Of a stretch of 64,000 bases of DNA, positions 15,472-24,939 are shown one piece after another (the stretch's first letter is position 1; every line of letters starts with the position of its first letter). The notes below the pieces were generated by a model. It ran no database searches. It worked only from the letters and a program-made list of their open reading frames with translations, and had not been told where the DNA came from. The position numbers and the translations under genes were made by a program. Location of the stretch: contig CAVVRY010000019.1 in the NCBI GenBank assembly GCA_963750735.1, positions 1-64,000 on the forward strand. Reading direction: 5' to 3'. The stretch is from JANTGF01 sp963750735. GTDB taxonomy: Bacteria; Bacteroidota; Bacteroidia; Bacteroidales; VadinHA17.

Positions 15472-17592
15472 ATGATTGATTTTGGAGAATATTTCCGGAG
15501 ATCCCCCTTTGTACGGCTCCTGATTCCGCTGATAATTGGAATTATCCTGGCTTTGAAAATTCCCTTCATTGCTGTCCCTGATATTAGGTGGCTAATGTTT
15601 GCTGGCTTATTATTTGTTTTTGTGATCCTGTTTTTACAAAAATCTTCTTCTAGAAAAACAACAATTTTAATCGGGGTAATTATAAATCTATTTTTTGTCC
15701 TGCTGGGAATAGTACTTGTTCAATTTAAAGTTAAGGAAGATAAAGAGGCATCAATTTTATTTAGCAGTTCAGCAATTGTTACTGAAGTAATAGATTTACC
15801 TGTTGAAAAGGCAAAAACATATAGATTGCTCCTCCGCACTGTAGGAATTAGGGGTGAAAATGAATGGAGTCAGGAAAAGTTAAAGGTCCTTGCCTATATT
15901 GAGAAAAGTGAGAAAGTATCTCAACTGATTCCCGGAGATAAGATAATTATTCAAGCAAAACTCAATAAGTTTAAGACTGCTGGTAATCCAGGAGAATTTG
16001 ATTACCCAAGATATATGTCTGACAGAAAGATTTTCGGCAGTGTTTATGTTGAGGAGGACAATTGGCAAAAGCTTTCAGAAACCAACAAGTATTCTTTCTC
16101 CTTATTACCTGTAATTTGGAGGAACAGGGCATTTCAATATCTAAAGGGAAGCCTTGGAAACACAGATGCTTTAGCTCTGATTTCAGCTTTACTGCTTGGT
16201 GAAAGAGATTATATCGATGAAGAAATTAAAAACTCTTTTGCAAATGCCGGGGTTATTCATATTATGGCAGTTTCCGGATTGCATGTGGGTATAATTTATA
16301 TCGTCCTATATTACCTTTTGTTTTTTCTTGATAAAATTAAACATGGTAAAAAGCTTAAAATGTTACTTATCATTGTGCTACTCTGGCTTTATGCATTCAT
16401 TACTGGATTGAGTCCGTCGGTTTTGCGGGCAGTTACTATGTTCAGTTTTGTAGCTATTGGTCAGGGATTAAAGAGACCAACCTCAATATACAATAGCTTA
16501 GCTATTTCTGCCTTTTTTTTGCTGTGTATAAATCCTTACTTTATACGTGACCTTGGCTTCCAATTATCTTTTTCAGCAGTATTGGGAATTGTGTTTCTCT
16601 ACCCGAAGATTTATCCCTTTTTGTCATCAAGGTATTGGCTTTTTGACAAAATCTGGATGTTGATGGTAGTTTCATTTTCTGCCCAGCTGGCAACATTTCC
16701 ATTGGTTGTATATTATTTCCATCAGTTTCCGACTTATTTTCTATTGACAAACTTATTGGCCATTCCAATGGTAACAATAATTATCTATTTAGGACTTTTG
16801 CTGTTGATATTTTCTTTTTCCTCCTTTTTGGCAGCCATTTTCTCATTCCTACTCACCCATCTGGTAAATGGGTTGATTTTCGTTGTTCAGTCAATTAATA
16901 ATTTCCCTCTAGCTGTTATCAAACCGATTTTCCTTGATAGACCAGGAAGCATCCTACTTTATCTGATTTTGTTCTCAATTATTCTTTTTCTTGTGCTGAA
17001 GCGTGGAAAGTATTTCAATTATAGTTTATTTATTATTCTGGTTTTTTTGAGTTGGAACCTAATTCGAAATTTTAAGGCTGAAAACCAAAGGTTTTTTTCA
17101 GTTTTTAATGTAAATGAAATCTCAGCTTTGCAATTTATTGATGGTAAAAAAGCCGTACTTTATACAGGGGCGGAATCAGATTCATCCAGGGCTAAGGTCG
17201 TTTATGCTTTAGAGGGATTCTGGCACAAGATGAGAATAAAAGAAATTCAATGGCGAGCTTTAAATGAAATAAGTGGTTATAGTCTAAAAAATGATGTACT
17301 CTGTGTGAAAAACAATCATTTCCAGTTCTACAACATTAAGGGACTGTTTTTAGATGAAAATTTTCCTATCCAGAAAAATGTGTCTTCCGTAAAAACAGAT
17401 TTAGCCATTATGGCAGGCAGCAAACTATTGCCCTTACAAAGAATAAAAGGAATTTTTGCACCTGATCTGCTTGTGGTTGACTCATCTGTACCAAGGTATT
17501 TTACCAATCTGATTTCTTCCAAATGTGAACAACTTGATATGAATTGTTACCTGGTAGGAAGCCAGGGAGCATTTGTTTTAAGCCTCGAATAA
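15472..17592 (+). CDS. comEC: ComEC/Rec2-family DNA internalisation channel protein
   Basis: A 706-residue membrane protein. The N-terminal hydrophobic hairpins and a soluble OB-like domain (about residues 30-210, DUF4131 type) precede the competence core: ALLLGERDYIDEEI and NAGVIHIMAVSGLHVG at about 240-270, then ITGLSPSVLRA and about eight further membrane segments. The C-terminal soluble part after about residue 540 is shorter than a full metallo-beta-lactamase-like domain. In naturally competent bacteria ComEC carries single-stranded DNA across the inner membrane. A helix-hairpin-helix protein that could act like ComEA lies at 62.4 kb. Confidence 0.88.
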   Translation: MIDFGEYFRRSPFVRLLIPLIIGIILALKIPFIAVPDIRWLMFAGLLFVFVILFLQKSSSRKTTILIGVIINLFFVLLGIVLVQFKVKEDKEASILFSSSAIVTEVIDLPVEKAKTYRLLLRTVGIRGENEWSQEKLKVLAYIEKSEKVSQLIPGDKIIIQAKLNKFKTAGNPGEFDYPRYMSDRKIFGSVYVEEDNWQKLSETNKYSFSLLPVIWRNRAFQYLKGSLGNTDALALISALLLGERDYIDEEIKNSFANAGVIHIMAVSGLHVGIIYIVLYYLLFFLDKIKHGKKLKMLLIIVLLWLYAFITGLSPSVLRAVTMFSFVAIGQGLKRPTSIYNSLAISAFFLLCINPYFIRDLGFQLSFSAVLGIVFLYPKIYPFLSSRYWLFDKIWMLMVVSFSAQLATFPLVVYYFHQFPTYFLLTNLLAIPMVTIIIYLGLLLLIFSFSSFLAAIFSFLLTHLVNGLIFVVQSINNFPLAVIKPIFLDRPGSILLYLILFSIILFLVLKRGKYFNYSLFIILVFLSWNLIRNFKAENQRFFSVFNVNEISALQFIDGKKAVLYTGAESDSSRAKVVYALEGFWHKMRIKEIQWRALNEISGYSLKNDVLCVKNNHFQFYNIKGLFLDENFPIQKNVSSVKTDLAIMAGSKLLPLQRIKGIFAPDLLVVDSSVPRYFTNLISSKCEQLDMNCYLVGSQGAFVLSLE

Positions 17593-17750
17593 CGTATAGT
17601 TATCTTATTATTTCTAAAAACTTTGTAAAAAAATAAGACATTGATAATATTATTTAATGGATATTCCTTTAATTTGCTACCCTGTTTGCATTTTGGGATA
17701 GACTATTAAGTATCATTAAAGCCTTTTCATTGGAAATTAATTTATAAAAA

Positions 17751-19091
17751 ATGAAAATTGTAATAGCGGGAGCAGGTGAAGTAGGCGCACATCTAGCCAA
17801 GATGCTAAGTAATGAGAATCATGATATTACAGTTATTGATCCGGATGAGGAACGACTAAAAAGGGTTGATTCCAGTCTGGATGTACTTTCAATCAGTGGT
17901 TCGGCTACTTCTTTTCAGGTTTTAAAAGATGCACAAATTCATAAGACTGATTTATATATAGCTGTCGCCCATTATGAGGATACTAATATTTCATCAGCAA
18001 TACTTGGTAAGGCTCTTGGTGCAAAAAAAACCATTGCCAGAATCGATAACCAGGAATATTTGCAACCACAATATCGCGACCATTTTATTAACCTGGGTGT
18101 AGATTATTTGATCTATCCGGAAAAAATAGCGGCCAGGGAAATTCTGGGTTTTTTACATCAAACCGGAACTACTGAATTCTTTGATTTTTCTGGTGGTCGG
18201 CTCTCCTTGTATGTAATGCGATTAGATAAAGATGCCAGCATACTTGAAAAAACTCTTTCGGAAATGACCGATACCGAAAGGCAAATGAATTATAGGGCTG
18301 TGGCAATTACCCGTGGAGAAAAAACAATCATTCCTAAGGGACATGATAAATTTATGCTAAATGACCTGGTATATGTAATTAGTAACCAGGCCGGATACCT
18401 TGATCTAATGAAGTTCTCTGGTAAAAAGCAGTTGGATATTAAATCAATTATAATCCTGGGTGGCAGTAGAATTGGAATGAGAACAGCTCAGGAGCTTGAA
18501 AAAAAGTACAATGTCAAGCTTATTGAGATCGACAAATCAAAATGTGATTATTTAGCCGACAAGCTGGAAAAGACACTTGTAATTCATGGTGATGGCAGGA
18601 ATATTGATTTACTTATGGAAGAAGGTTTACCTGATACTGATGCTTTTATTGGAGTAACAGGGAATTCCGAAACCAATATTCTCTCATGCCTGCTGGCAAA
18701 GGATCTTGGGGTGAAAAAAACTATTGCTGAGGTTGAGAATATGGACTACATTAATTTGGCTGAGCATATTGGTGTAGACTCTATAATAAATAAAAAAATT
18801 ACCACTGCCGGCCGGATATCCAGATTTACTCTTTCATCGAATGTGTCTATGATAAAGTGCCTTACTGGAACAGATGCTGAAGTTTTGGAATTTGTTGTGC
18901 CTTCAAAATCAAAAATCACCAAAAAGCCATTGAGACAACTGGAATTTCCTAAACATGCAATAATTGGTGGCGTGATTCGTGGTACTTCCAGTTTTATAGC
19001 GAATGGTGATACTCAAATTCAGGATCATGACCATGTTGTTGTTTTTGCTTTGCCGGCTGCTTTCCATAAATTAGACAAGTTTTTTAACTAA
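17751..19091 (+). CDS. trkA: Trk system potassium uptake regulatory subunit TrkA
   Basis: Cytoplasmic NAD(H)-binding subunit that gates the TrkH channel. The 446 residues show the duplicated layout of TrkA. The first RCK domain has the Rossmann motif GAGEVGAHLA (residues 6-15), with an acid at the end of strand 2 (ITVIDPDEER). The second Rossmann motif is ILGGSRIGMRTA at about residue 238, and each half ends in a TrkA-C type domain. It lies 124 bp upstream of trkH on the same strand, the expected partner. Confidence 0.95.
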   Translation: MKIVIAGAGEVGAHLAKMLSNENHDITVIDPDEERLKRVDSSLDVLSISGSATSFQVLKDAQIHKTDLYIAVAHYEDTNISSAILGKALGAKKTIARIDNQEYLQPQYRDHFINLGVDYLIYPEKIAAREILGFLHQTGTTEFFDFSGGRLSLYVMRLDKDASILEKTLSEMTDTERQMNYRAVAITRGEKTIIPKGHDKFMLNDLVYVISNQAGYLDLMKFSGKKQLDIKSIIILGGSRIGMRTAQELEKKYNVKLIEIDKSKCDYLADKLEKTLVIHGDGRNIDLLMEEGLPDTDAFIGVTGNSETNILSCLLAKDLGVKKTIAEVENMDYINLAEHIGVDSIINKKITTAGRISRFTLSSNVSMIKCLTGTDAEVLEFVVPSKSKITKKPLRQLEFPKHAIIGGVIRGTSSFIANGDTQIQDHDHVVVFALPAAFHKLDKFFN

Positions 19092-19215
19092 AATGTTATA
19101 GTGATTTACAGTTATCGTAGCAAAGATGTTGTATTTGAGCTTAATAGAGCTGAGCTGGTCTCTTCAAAATTCAACTTTAATTTGGATAAGGTAGGTTGCA
19201 TAATAATTTTCTAGC

Positions 19216-20664
19216 ATGATCAAAAAAGGATTGATAATAAACATCCTGGGCATTCTATTATTGATTGAATCCTTTTTTATGTTTATTTCCCTTGGTGTTG
19301 CAGCCATATATAAGGAAGGTGATTTTTTTGCATTTCTATCTTCCGGGCTAATAACATTAGGAACTGGGGCCCTACTCTTTCTTTCAACAAGGAAATCCAA
19401 AAAAAGTATTACCAAGAGAGAAGGCTATATTATTGTAAGCCTGGTTTGGGTTGTTTTTTCTTTCTTCGGAAGTCTTCCTTTCCTTCTTTCCGGGGCTATT
19501 CCTGATTTTACTGATGCGTTTTTTGAGACCATGTCGGGGTTTACCACCACAGGTTCTTCAATATTGAATGATATTGAAGCTTTGCCTCATGGTATCCTGT
19601 TTTGGCGTAGTATAACCCAATGGATGGGGGGAATGGGAATTATTGTCCTTACAATAGCAATTCTACCTGTACTGGGAATTGGAGGTATGCAGTTGTTTAT
19701 TGCTGAGGTGCCCGGTCCTTCGCCAGATAAATTACACCCAAGAATTCAGGAAACCGCGAAGAGGTTATGGGGGATTTATATGTTGTTTACAGTACTGGAA
19801 ACAGCTTTGTTGTGGATAGGAGGCATGTCTTTTTTTGATGCAGTTTGCCATTCGTTTACGACAATGGCAACTGGCGGATATTCCACTAAACAGGCTAGCA
19901 TAGCCTACTGGGATTCATCTTTTATCCAGTATGTGATTATTATTTTTATGTTTCTTGCTGGCACAAATTTTACCCTTTCTTACCTCGGATTACACTTCAG
20001 GTTTGGAAAGATTTTAAAAGACGAAGAATATAAATGGTATATTGGTTTTATTCTTCTGTTTACGACTCTGATTGCCATCACTTTAATTGTATTTCATAAA
20101 AAGGAAATCGCCGTTTCTATCCGTGAGTCCCTATTTCAGGTCGTTTCTATTATTACTACAACAGGCTTTATAACAGCTGATTACTTAAGTTGGACACCTT
20201 TTTTAAGTGTTTTGGTGCTCATCATGATGTTCCTTGGAGGATCTACTGGTTCAACGGGTGGTGGAGTCAAGATTATGCGAATTGTAATGGTAATTAAAAA
20301 TGGTTTTTTTGAGTTAAAACGTCTTATACATCCAAATGCTGTAATTCCAGTAAGGTTCAAAGGTCATGCTGTAGGTTCTGAAATACTCTCTAATATTCTG
20401 GCTTTTTTCTCAATTTATATGCTGATTTTTGCCTTCAGTGTGATCATAATGTCAACTATGGAGTCTTCTCTTGATACCTCAATAAGTGCAGTAGCAACAG
20501 CACTTGGAAATATTGGCCCTGGATTGGGTGCTGTAGGCCCAATGAATAACTTCTACGATCTTCCTAATTTTGGAAAATGGTTTTTATCTTTCCTTATGTT
20601 AATTGGGAGGCTGGAATTGTTTACAGTTCTTATTCTATTTACCCCTACATTCTGGAAAAGGTAA
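19216..20664 (+). CDS. trkH: Trk system potassium uptake channel subunit TrkH
   Basis: Inner-membrane potassium channel. The 482 residues contain repeated P-loop filter segments: SGFTTTGSS (about residue 110), TMATGGYST (about 218), ITTTGFITADY (about 314), and a divergent fourth near NIGPGLGAVGP (about 433). The gate region GSTGSTGGGVKIMR is at about 341. Pairs with trkA just upstream. Convergent with tsaC, with only 3 bp between the stop codons. Confidence 0.95.
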   Translation: MIKKGLIINILGILLLIESFFMFISLGVAAIYKEGDFFAFLSSGLITLGTGALLFLSTRKSKKSITKREGYIIVSLVWVVFSFFGSLPFLLSGAIPDFTDAFFETMSGFTTTGSSILNDIEALPHGILFWRSITQWMGGMGIIVLTIAILPVLGIGGMQLFIAEVPGPSPDKLHPRIQETAKRLWGIYMLFTVLETALLWIGGMSFFDAVCHSFTTMATGGYSTKQASIAYWDSSFIQYVIIIFMFLAGTNFTLSYLGLHFRFGKILKDEEYKWYIGFILLFTTLIAITLIVFHKKEIAVSIRESLFQVVSIITTTGFITADYLSWTPFLSVLVLIMMFLGGSTGSTGGGVKIMRIVMVIKNGFFELKRLIHPNAVIPVRFKGHAVGSEILSNILAFFSIYMLIFAFSVIIMSTMESSLDTSISAVATALGNIGPGLGAVGPMNNFYDLPNFGKWFLSFLMLIGRLELFTVLILFTPTFWKR

Positions 20665-20667
20665 TAA

Positions 20668-21282
20668 TTAAAAGATAAGTTCACCAATTCCCTGCCGGGT
20701 GATAATAGGTTCATCGCCAGTACAATCCACAATGGTAGAAGCAATATTGTTTCCGAATCCTCCATCAATAACTGCATCAGCAAAATTTATATATTTCTCG
20801 TATATCAATTCAGGATCGGTGGTGTATTCAATTATTTCATCCCGGTCATGAATAGAGGTAGTTAAAATTGGTCTTCCAAGTTCACTTACAATCTCACGGA
20901 TAATATTGTTATCAGGTATTCTAACTCCAATGGTTTTTTTCTGTTTCTTAAAGAGTTTTGGAATCTGGTTATTGGCATTGAGAATAAATGTAAAAGGCCC
21001 GGGTAAGTTCCTTTTCATCAATTTGAAAATGGTATTGTTTATTGGACTGGTATATTCTGATAATTGACTCAGGTCATGAAAGATAAATGAGAAACTTGGG
21101 TTTTTTGGATTTACCCCTTTGAAAGAAGCTATTTTCTCGGTTGCTTTTGATTGCTTTATATCACAGCCCATCCCATAGATAGTATCTGTGGGATAAATTA
21201 CAATTCCTCCTTTGGAAAGGATTTCCACCACCCTAAGAATTTGTCTGTGGCTGGGAGTATCAGGATGTATTTTTATTAACAA
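20668..21282 (-). CDS. tsaC: L-threonylcarbamoyladenylate synthase (TsaC/Sua5/YrdC)
   Basis: Makes threonylcarbamoyl-AMP from threonine, bicarbonate and ATP for the t6A modification of ANN-decoding tRNAs. The 204-residue YrdC fold shows GGIVIYPTDTIYGMGCD, then KRNLPGPFTFIL, the conserved TIGVRIPD, and STIVDCTG near the end. It lies downstream of the SRP RNA on the same strand, so it may be read from the same promoter unless transcription stops after the RNA. Confidence 0.93.
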   Translation of the reverse strand: MLIKIHPDTPSHRQILRVVEILSKGGIVIYPTDTIYGMGCDIKQSKATEKIASFKGVNPKNPSFSFIFHDLSQLSEYTSPINNTIFKLMKRNLPGPFTFILNANNQIPKLFKKQKKTIGVRIPDNNIIREIVSELGRPILTTSIHDRDEIIEYTTDPELIYEKYINFADAVIDGGFGNNIASTIVDCTGDEPIITRQGIGELIF

Positions 21283-21306
21283 AAGTCAACTATTTAGATA
21301 TAAAAA

Positions 21307-21407
21307 GTGGGTAAGCTACTTATATCGCACCGCTTCAACCGCATACCCTTGCTACCTTCCGGTCCTGGGGGAGTTCAACAGGAGCTGGTCGTATAAGACT
21401 TACCCAT
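21307..21407 (-). ncRNA. ffs: Signal recognition particle RNA, small bacterial form
   Basis: On the minus strand the apical motif CAGGACCGGAAGGTAGCA matches the Ffh-binding loop of bacterial SRP RNA. The ends pair (GGGTAAG near 21400 with CTTACCC near 21311) to give a hairpin of about 100 nt. The 3' end runs into TTTTT, giving a terminator-like end. A full TTTG-N20-TAnnTTTG promoter sits immediately upstream. Exact ends are approximate by a few bases. Confidence 0.93.
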
Positions 21408-21410
21408 CGG

Positions 21411-21442
21411 CAAAAGTAGTAACTTTTAACCTGTGAAACAAA
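21411..21442 (-). promoter_or_regulatory. Promoter of the SRP RNA gene (TTTG-N20-TAnnTTTG)
   Basis: On the minus strand TTTG at 21439-21442 is followed after 20 bases by TACTTTTG at 21411-21418, a close match to the Bacteroidota -33/-7 promoter. The RNA begins a few bases downstream. Confidence 0.8.
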
Positions 21443-21479
21443 TATTCTTAAGCAACAGACACTTTAAAACTAAAAATCT

Positions 21480-21487
21480 TATATTTG
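21480..21487 (+). promoter_or_regulatory. Candidate -7 box upstream of the DUF4199 gene
   Basis: TATATTTG matches TAnnTTTG and ends 26 bases before the ATG. It diverges from the SRP RNA promoter. No good -33 TTTG is visible. Confidence 0.5.
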
Positions 21488-21513
21488 TTTATTAAACCAA
21501 AAAATCTATTGCT

Positions 21514-22077
21514 ATGGCAGAAACAAAATCATCTCTTATTAAAAACGCAATCAATGGTGGATTGCTTTTGGGTCTTATTCAAATTGTATTTAGCGTTATT
21601 TTATATGTTCTTGATATTATGCCGATCGGAATATCAAGGGGGTTACTTTTGCTAGCTATTAGTGTTTTAATCTTTTTTGTTGTAGTTTTTTACGTAACCA
21701 AGTCCTATAGAAACAATGTGCTGGGTGGCTTTATTAGTTTTGGCCAGGCATTTGTATTTGGGTTGCTGGTGGTAATTGTTGCAGCAATCCTTTCTGCTAT
21801 CTATAGTTATATTTTCAATGCTTTTATTGATCCTGAATATGCAGGAAGGATTTTAAGTGCAACCAGAGATTGGACAGAAACTTTTATGGAAAGTAAAGGT
21901 GTGCCTGAAGCTCAAATTACTGAGGCGTTGAATAAAATTGATGAAAAAGGACTTGTAACACCCTTGAAATCAGTTAGACAGGCCTTAATCGGTGGAACTA
22001 TTATGGGAGCCATCATCACTTTGATCACTTCAGCCATAGTAAAAAAGAAAGAAGAAGTTATACCTGCTGGTGAATAA
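21514..22077 (+). CDS. DUF4199 family membrane protein
   Basis: A 187-residue protein with four predicted membrane segments (about residues 13-33, 38-60, 72-100 and 155-178), an amphipathic stretch between the third and fourth, and a Lys-rich tail. This is the Bacteroidota DUF4199 layout. Function unknown. It sits 18 bp before a DPM-like glycosyltransferase, an adjacency I recall for this family, so it may help present or flip the lipid-linked sugar; that is inference only. Confidence 0.8.
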   Translation: MAETKSSLIKNAINGGLLLGLIQIVFSVILYVLDIMPIGISRGLLLLAISVLIFFVVVFYVTKSYRNNVLGGFISFGQAFVFGLLVVIVAAILSAIYSYIFNAFIDPEYAGRILSATRDWTETFMESKGVPEAQITEALNKIDEKGLVTPLKSVRQALIGGTIMGAIITLITSAIVKKKEEVIPAGE

Positions 22078-22095
22078 AGACAAGAGGTAATATAA

Positions 22096-23049
22096 ATGGA
22101 AGTTTCCATTGTAATTCCATTATACAACGAGGTTGATTCCTTGCCCGAACTCGCTGATTGGATAGATAAGGTTTGCAAGGAGAAAGAGTTGAGTTATGAG
22201 GTCATTTTTGTCGATGATGGCAGCAATGATGGCTCATGGGAGGAGATTGAGCGTATTGGAAAAGAAAATCCAAACGTAAAGGGCATAAAATTTCGCAGAA
22301 ATTATGGTAAATCCGCTGCCTTGCATCGTGGTTTTTATGCCGCCCAAGGCGAAGTTGTAATTACAATGGATGGGGATTTGCAAGACAACCCGGATGAGAT
22401 TCCTGAACTATATTCCATGGTAGTTAATGAGGGTTATGATCTTGTTTCAGGATGGAAGAAAAAACGATTTGACCCTATTACCAAAAGAGTTCCAAGCAAG
22501 TTTTTTAATAGGACAGCCAGGGCAGTTACAGGGATAAAACTGCATGATTTCAATTGTGGTCTGAAAGCATATAAGAAAGATGTAATCAAAAACATTGAAG
22601 TTTATGGGGAAATGCACCGATATATTCCTGTAATTGCAAAACAGGCAGGTTTCATTAGTATTGGCGAAAAAGTTGTACAGCATCGGAAAAGAGAATATGG
22701 CGTGAGCAAATTTGGATGGGACCGCTATGTAAAAGGTTATCTTGACCTGGTTTCTATCACCTTTATTTCCAGATTTGGCAAAAAACCCATGCATTTATTT
22801 GGCTCGCTTGGAACAATGATGTTCTTTTTTGGTTTTGTATCGGCTATATGGTTAGGAGCGAAAAAGTTATATTTCTTGAGCCAGGGTATTTCTGCACCTC
22901 TTGTAACTACAAGTCCCTATTTTTATATTGCCCTGGCAGCTATGATAATTGGCACCCAGCTCTTTTTATCAGGTTTCCTTGGTGAATTGATTTCCAGGAG
23001 CTCAACCGACAGGAATTTCTATCAGGTAGATACTACTACAAACTTTTAG
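22096..23049 (+). CDS. Family 2 glycosyltransferase, dolichyl/undecaprenyl-phosphate sugar synthase type
   Basis: A 317-residue GT2 enzyme with a GT-A domain (SIVIPLYNEVDSLPEL at the start, FVDDGSNDGS, the DxD-like MDGDLQDNPDEIP) and two C-terminal membrane helices (about 232-255 and 273-297). This fits DPM1/GtrB-like enzymes that move a sugar from a nucleotide onto polyprenyl phosphate. It lies 18 bp behind the DUF4199 gene and 133 bp ahead of the heptose cluster. The sugar is not predictable. Confidence 0.88.
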   Translation: MEVSIVIPLYNEVDSLPELADWIDKVCKEKELSYEVIFVDDGSNDGSWEEIERIGKENPNVKGIKFRRNYGKSAALHRGFYAAQGEVVITMDGDLQDNPDEIPELYSMVVNEGYDLVSGWKKKRFDPITKRVPSKFFNRTARAVTGIKLHDFNCGLKAYKKDVIKNIEVYGEMHRYIPVIAKQAGFISIGEKVVQHRKREYGVSKFGWDRYVKGYLDLVSITFISRFGKKPMHLFGSLGTMMFFFGFVSAIWLGAKKLYFLSQGISAPLVTTSPYFYIALAAMIIGTQLFLSGFLGELISRSSTDRNFYQVDTTTNF

Positions 23050-23182
23050 TACAAGGTAAATCTTAATCAGAAATTAAGTATACAGCCTGAGATTTTCTAC
23101 GTATTTGGTTAATATTATTCTTGTAAACGCTACAGCAGAGTAAAACAAATTGATAACTTTGCTGGAAGTAAAAGTCATTTCT

Positions 23183-24223
23183 ATGTTAATACGCAGCAGG
23201 GCCCCACTCAGACTTGGTTTAAGTGGTGGAGGAACTGATGTTTCTCCTTATAGTGATCAATTTGGGGGATGTACTTTGAGTACCTCCATAAACTTGTATG
23301 CATACTGCACCATTGAACCTACACAGGACAATAAGGTTGAATTCTGGGCTTCAGATATATATGAACGTTTTATTAGTGATTCCAAACAGAAATTTGAGAT
23401 CGATGATGTCTTGCCATTACATAAGGGAATCTATAATAAAGTCGTAAGCAAATTTAATGGTAATAAAGGTTTGTCTTTTAAACTTACTACCTATTCTGAT
23501 GCCTTACCTGGATCTGGGTTGGGTTCCTCATCCACTATGGTTGTAGCAATATTGCAGGCATTTGTTGAATGGTTAAAATTACCTCTGGGAGAATACGATC
23601 TGGCTCATCTCGCCTATGAAATTGAAAGAGAAGACCTTGAACTGAAGGGTGGAAAGCAGGATCAGTATGCAGCTGTTTTCGGAGGTGTGAACTTTATAGA
23701 ATTCTATAAAGATGACAAGGTGATTGTCAATCCTTTGCGTGTGAAACAATGGATAAAAAACGAACTTGAAGATTCATTGGTACTATACTATACCGGGCAA
23801 TCGAGGGAGTCATCCAGGATAATTGAAGAACAGATAAAAGGAGCATCCCAGAAGGATGAAAAAAGTCTTACAGCAATGCATAATACGAAAGCTACATCCA
23901 TCAAAATGAAGGAAGCTTTATTGAAAGGAGATTTTACGGAGTTTATTGCTTGCATGAACCGGGGATGGGAGGAAAAGAAAAAAGCTTCATCTGTAATTTC
24001 TAACCAGCATCTTGAAGATATTTATGATTATGCTATTGAAAATGGTGCCAGAGCCGGTAAAATTTCTGGAGCTGGAGGTGGTGGTTTTTATATGTTCTTT
24101 GTTGATATTGCAGAGAAAGTTGGATTTATTAATGAAATGGAAAAAAGAGGCGGTAAAATCATATCTCCTAAGTTTGTAAAGAGTGGGTCAGAAGCCTGGA
24201 TCATCAACAATTCAAATGATTAA
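23183..24223 (+). CDS. hddA: GHMP sugar kinase, D-glycero-D-manno-heptose 7-phosphate kinase type
   Basis: GHMP kinase with SRAPLRLGLSGGGTDV at the N-terminus, the ATP loop LPGSGLGSSSTM at about residue 107, and the C-terminal glycine motif KISGAGGGG. This matches HddA-like kinases that phosphorylate heptose 7-phosphate at C1 in GDP-heptose synthesis. I use the ATG at 23183 (MLIRSRAPLR) because it fits family starts; an upstream start at 23150 adds eleven residues. It is followed within 11 bp by the nucleotidyltransferase and then the phosphatase, which supports the pathway. No gmhA isomerase is in view. Confidence 0.82.
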   Translation: MLIRSRAPLRLGLSGGGTDVSPYSDQFGGCTLSTSINLYAYCTIEPTQDNKVEFWASDIYERFISDSKQKFEIDDVLPLHKGIYNKVVSKFNGNKGLSFKLTTYSDALPGSGLGSSSTMVVAILQAFVEWLKLPLGEYDLAHLAYEIEREDLELKGGKQDQYAAVFGGVNFIEFYKDDKVIVNPLRVKQWIKNELEDSLVLYYTGQSRESSRIIEEQIKGASQKDEKSLTAMHNTKATSIKMKEALLKGDFTEFIACMNRGWEEKKKASSVISNQHLEDIYDYAIENGARAGKISGAGGGGFYMFFVDIAEKVGFINEMEKRGGKIISPKFVKSGSEAWIINNSND

Positions 24224-24234
24224 TTAGCTGACCT

Positions 24235-24939
24235 ATGGAGGCAATAATTTTAGCAGGTGGCCTGGGGGAGAGGCTGAAAAGCCTGGGGATAAATGCCCCA
24301 AAACCCATGTTGCCCGTAGGAAGCACTCCATTTTTGAAGTATCTTTTAACTTTTCTTATAAGAAATGGCATAGGTAAGATGGTCCTGTCAGTTGGATATC
24401 AGCATGAAAAAATCATTAACTATTTTGGGAATTCTTTTATGGGTCATCCAATTGTTTACTCCATTGAGGAAGAACCGCTTGGAACTGGAGGAGCTGTGCG
24501 GAAAGGTCTCGAATATTGTTCGGATGAATATGTTTGGGTAGTAAATGGGGATACCTTTTTCGAGATTGATATAATGAGAATGAAGGAAACTTCATTTTTG
24601 CAAAACTGTCCCTTCTCAATGGCTATAAAGCCTATGGAGAACTTTTCAAGGTATGGCAGGGTGTTGATCACCAACGAAAATATGATCGTGAAGTTTGAGG
24701 AGAAAAAGGAGTTTAAGAAAGGGTATATCAATGGAGGAATTTATTTATTGAATTCGACGTATTTTCTTGGAAAAGATCTTCCGGATATTTTTTCTATGGA
24801 AAATGATTTCCTAGAAGTTTTTGTTGAACAGGATGATTTTCTTGCTTTTATCTCAGACGCCTATTTTATTGACATAGGAGTTCCAGAAGATTATCTAAAA
24901 GCTCAGATTGACAAATCAGTATTTGAGAAGTATGAATAA
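24235..24939 (+). CDS. hddC: Sugar-1-phosphate nucleotidyltransferase, heptose-1-phosphate guanylyltransferase type
   Basis: A 234-residue nucleotidyltransferase with the signature EAIILAGGLGERLK, then PKPMLPVGSTPFLKYL, the sugar site EEPLGTGGAVRKG and the metal motif VVNGDTFF. Together with hddA and gmhB it most likely makes the nucleotide-activated heptose (GDP-D-glycero-alpha-D-manno-heptose by analogy). The stop codon overlaps the next start by 8 bases, so expression is coupled. A different hexose as substrate cannot be excluded. Confidence 0.82.
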   Translation: MEAIILAGGLGERLKSLGINAPKPMLPVGSTPFLKYLLTFLIRNGIGKMVLSVGYQHEKIINYFGNSFMGHPIVYSIEEEPLGTGGAVRKGLEYCSDEYVWVVNGDTFFEIDIMRMKETSFLQNCPFSMAIKPMENFSRYGRVLITNENMIVKFEEKKEFKKGYINGGIYLLNSTYFLGKDLPDIFSMENDFLEVFVEQDDFLAFISDAYFIDIGVPEDYLKAQIDKSVFEKYE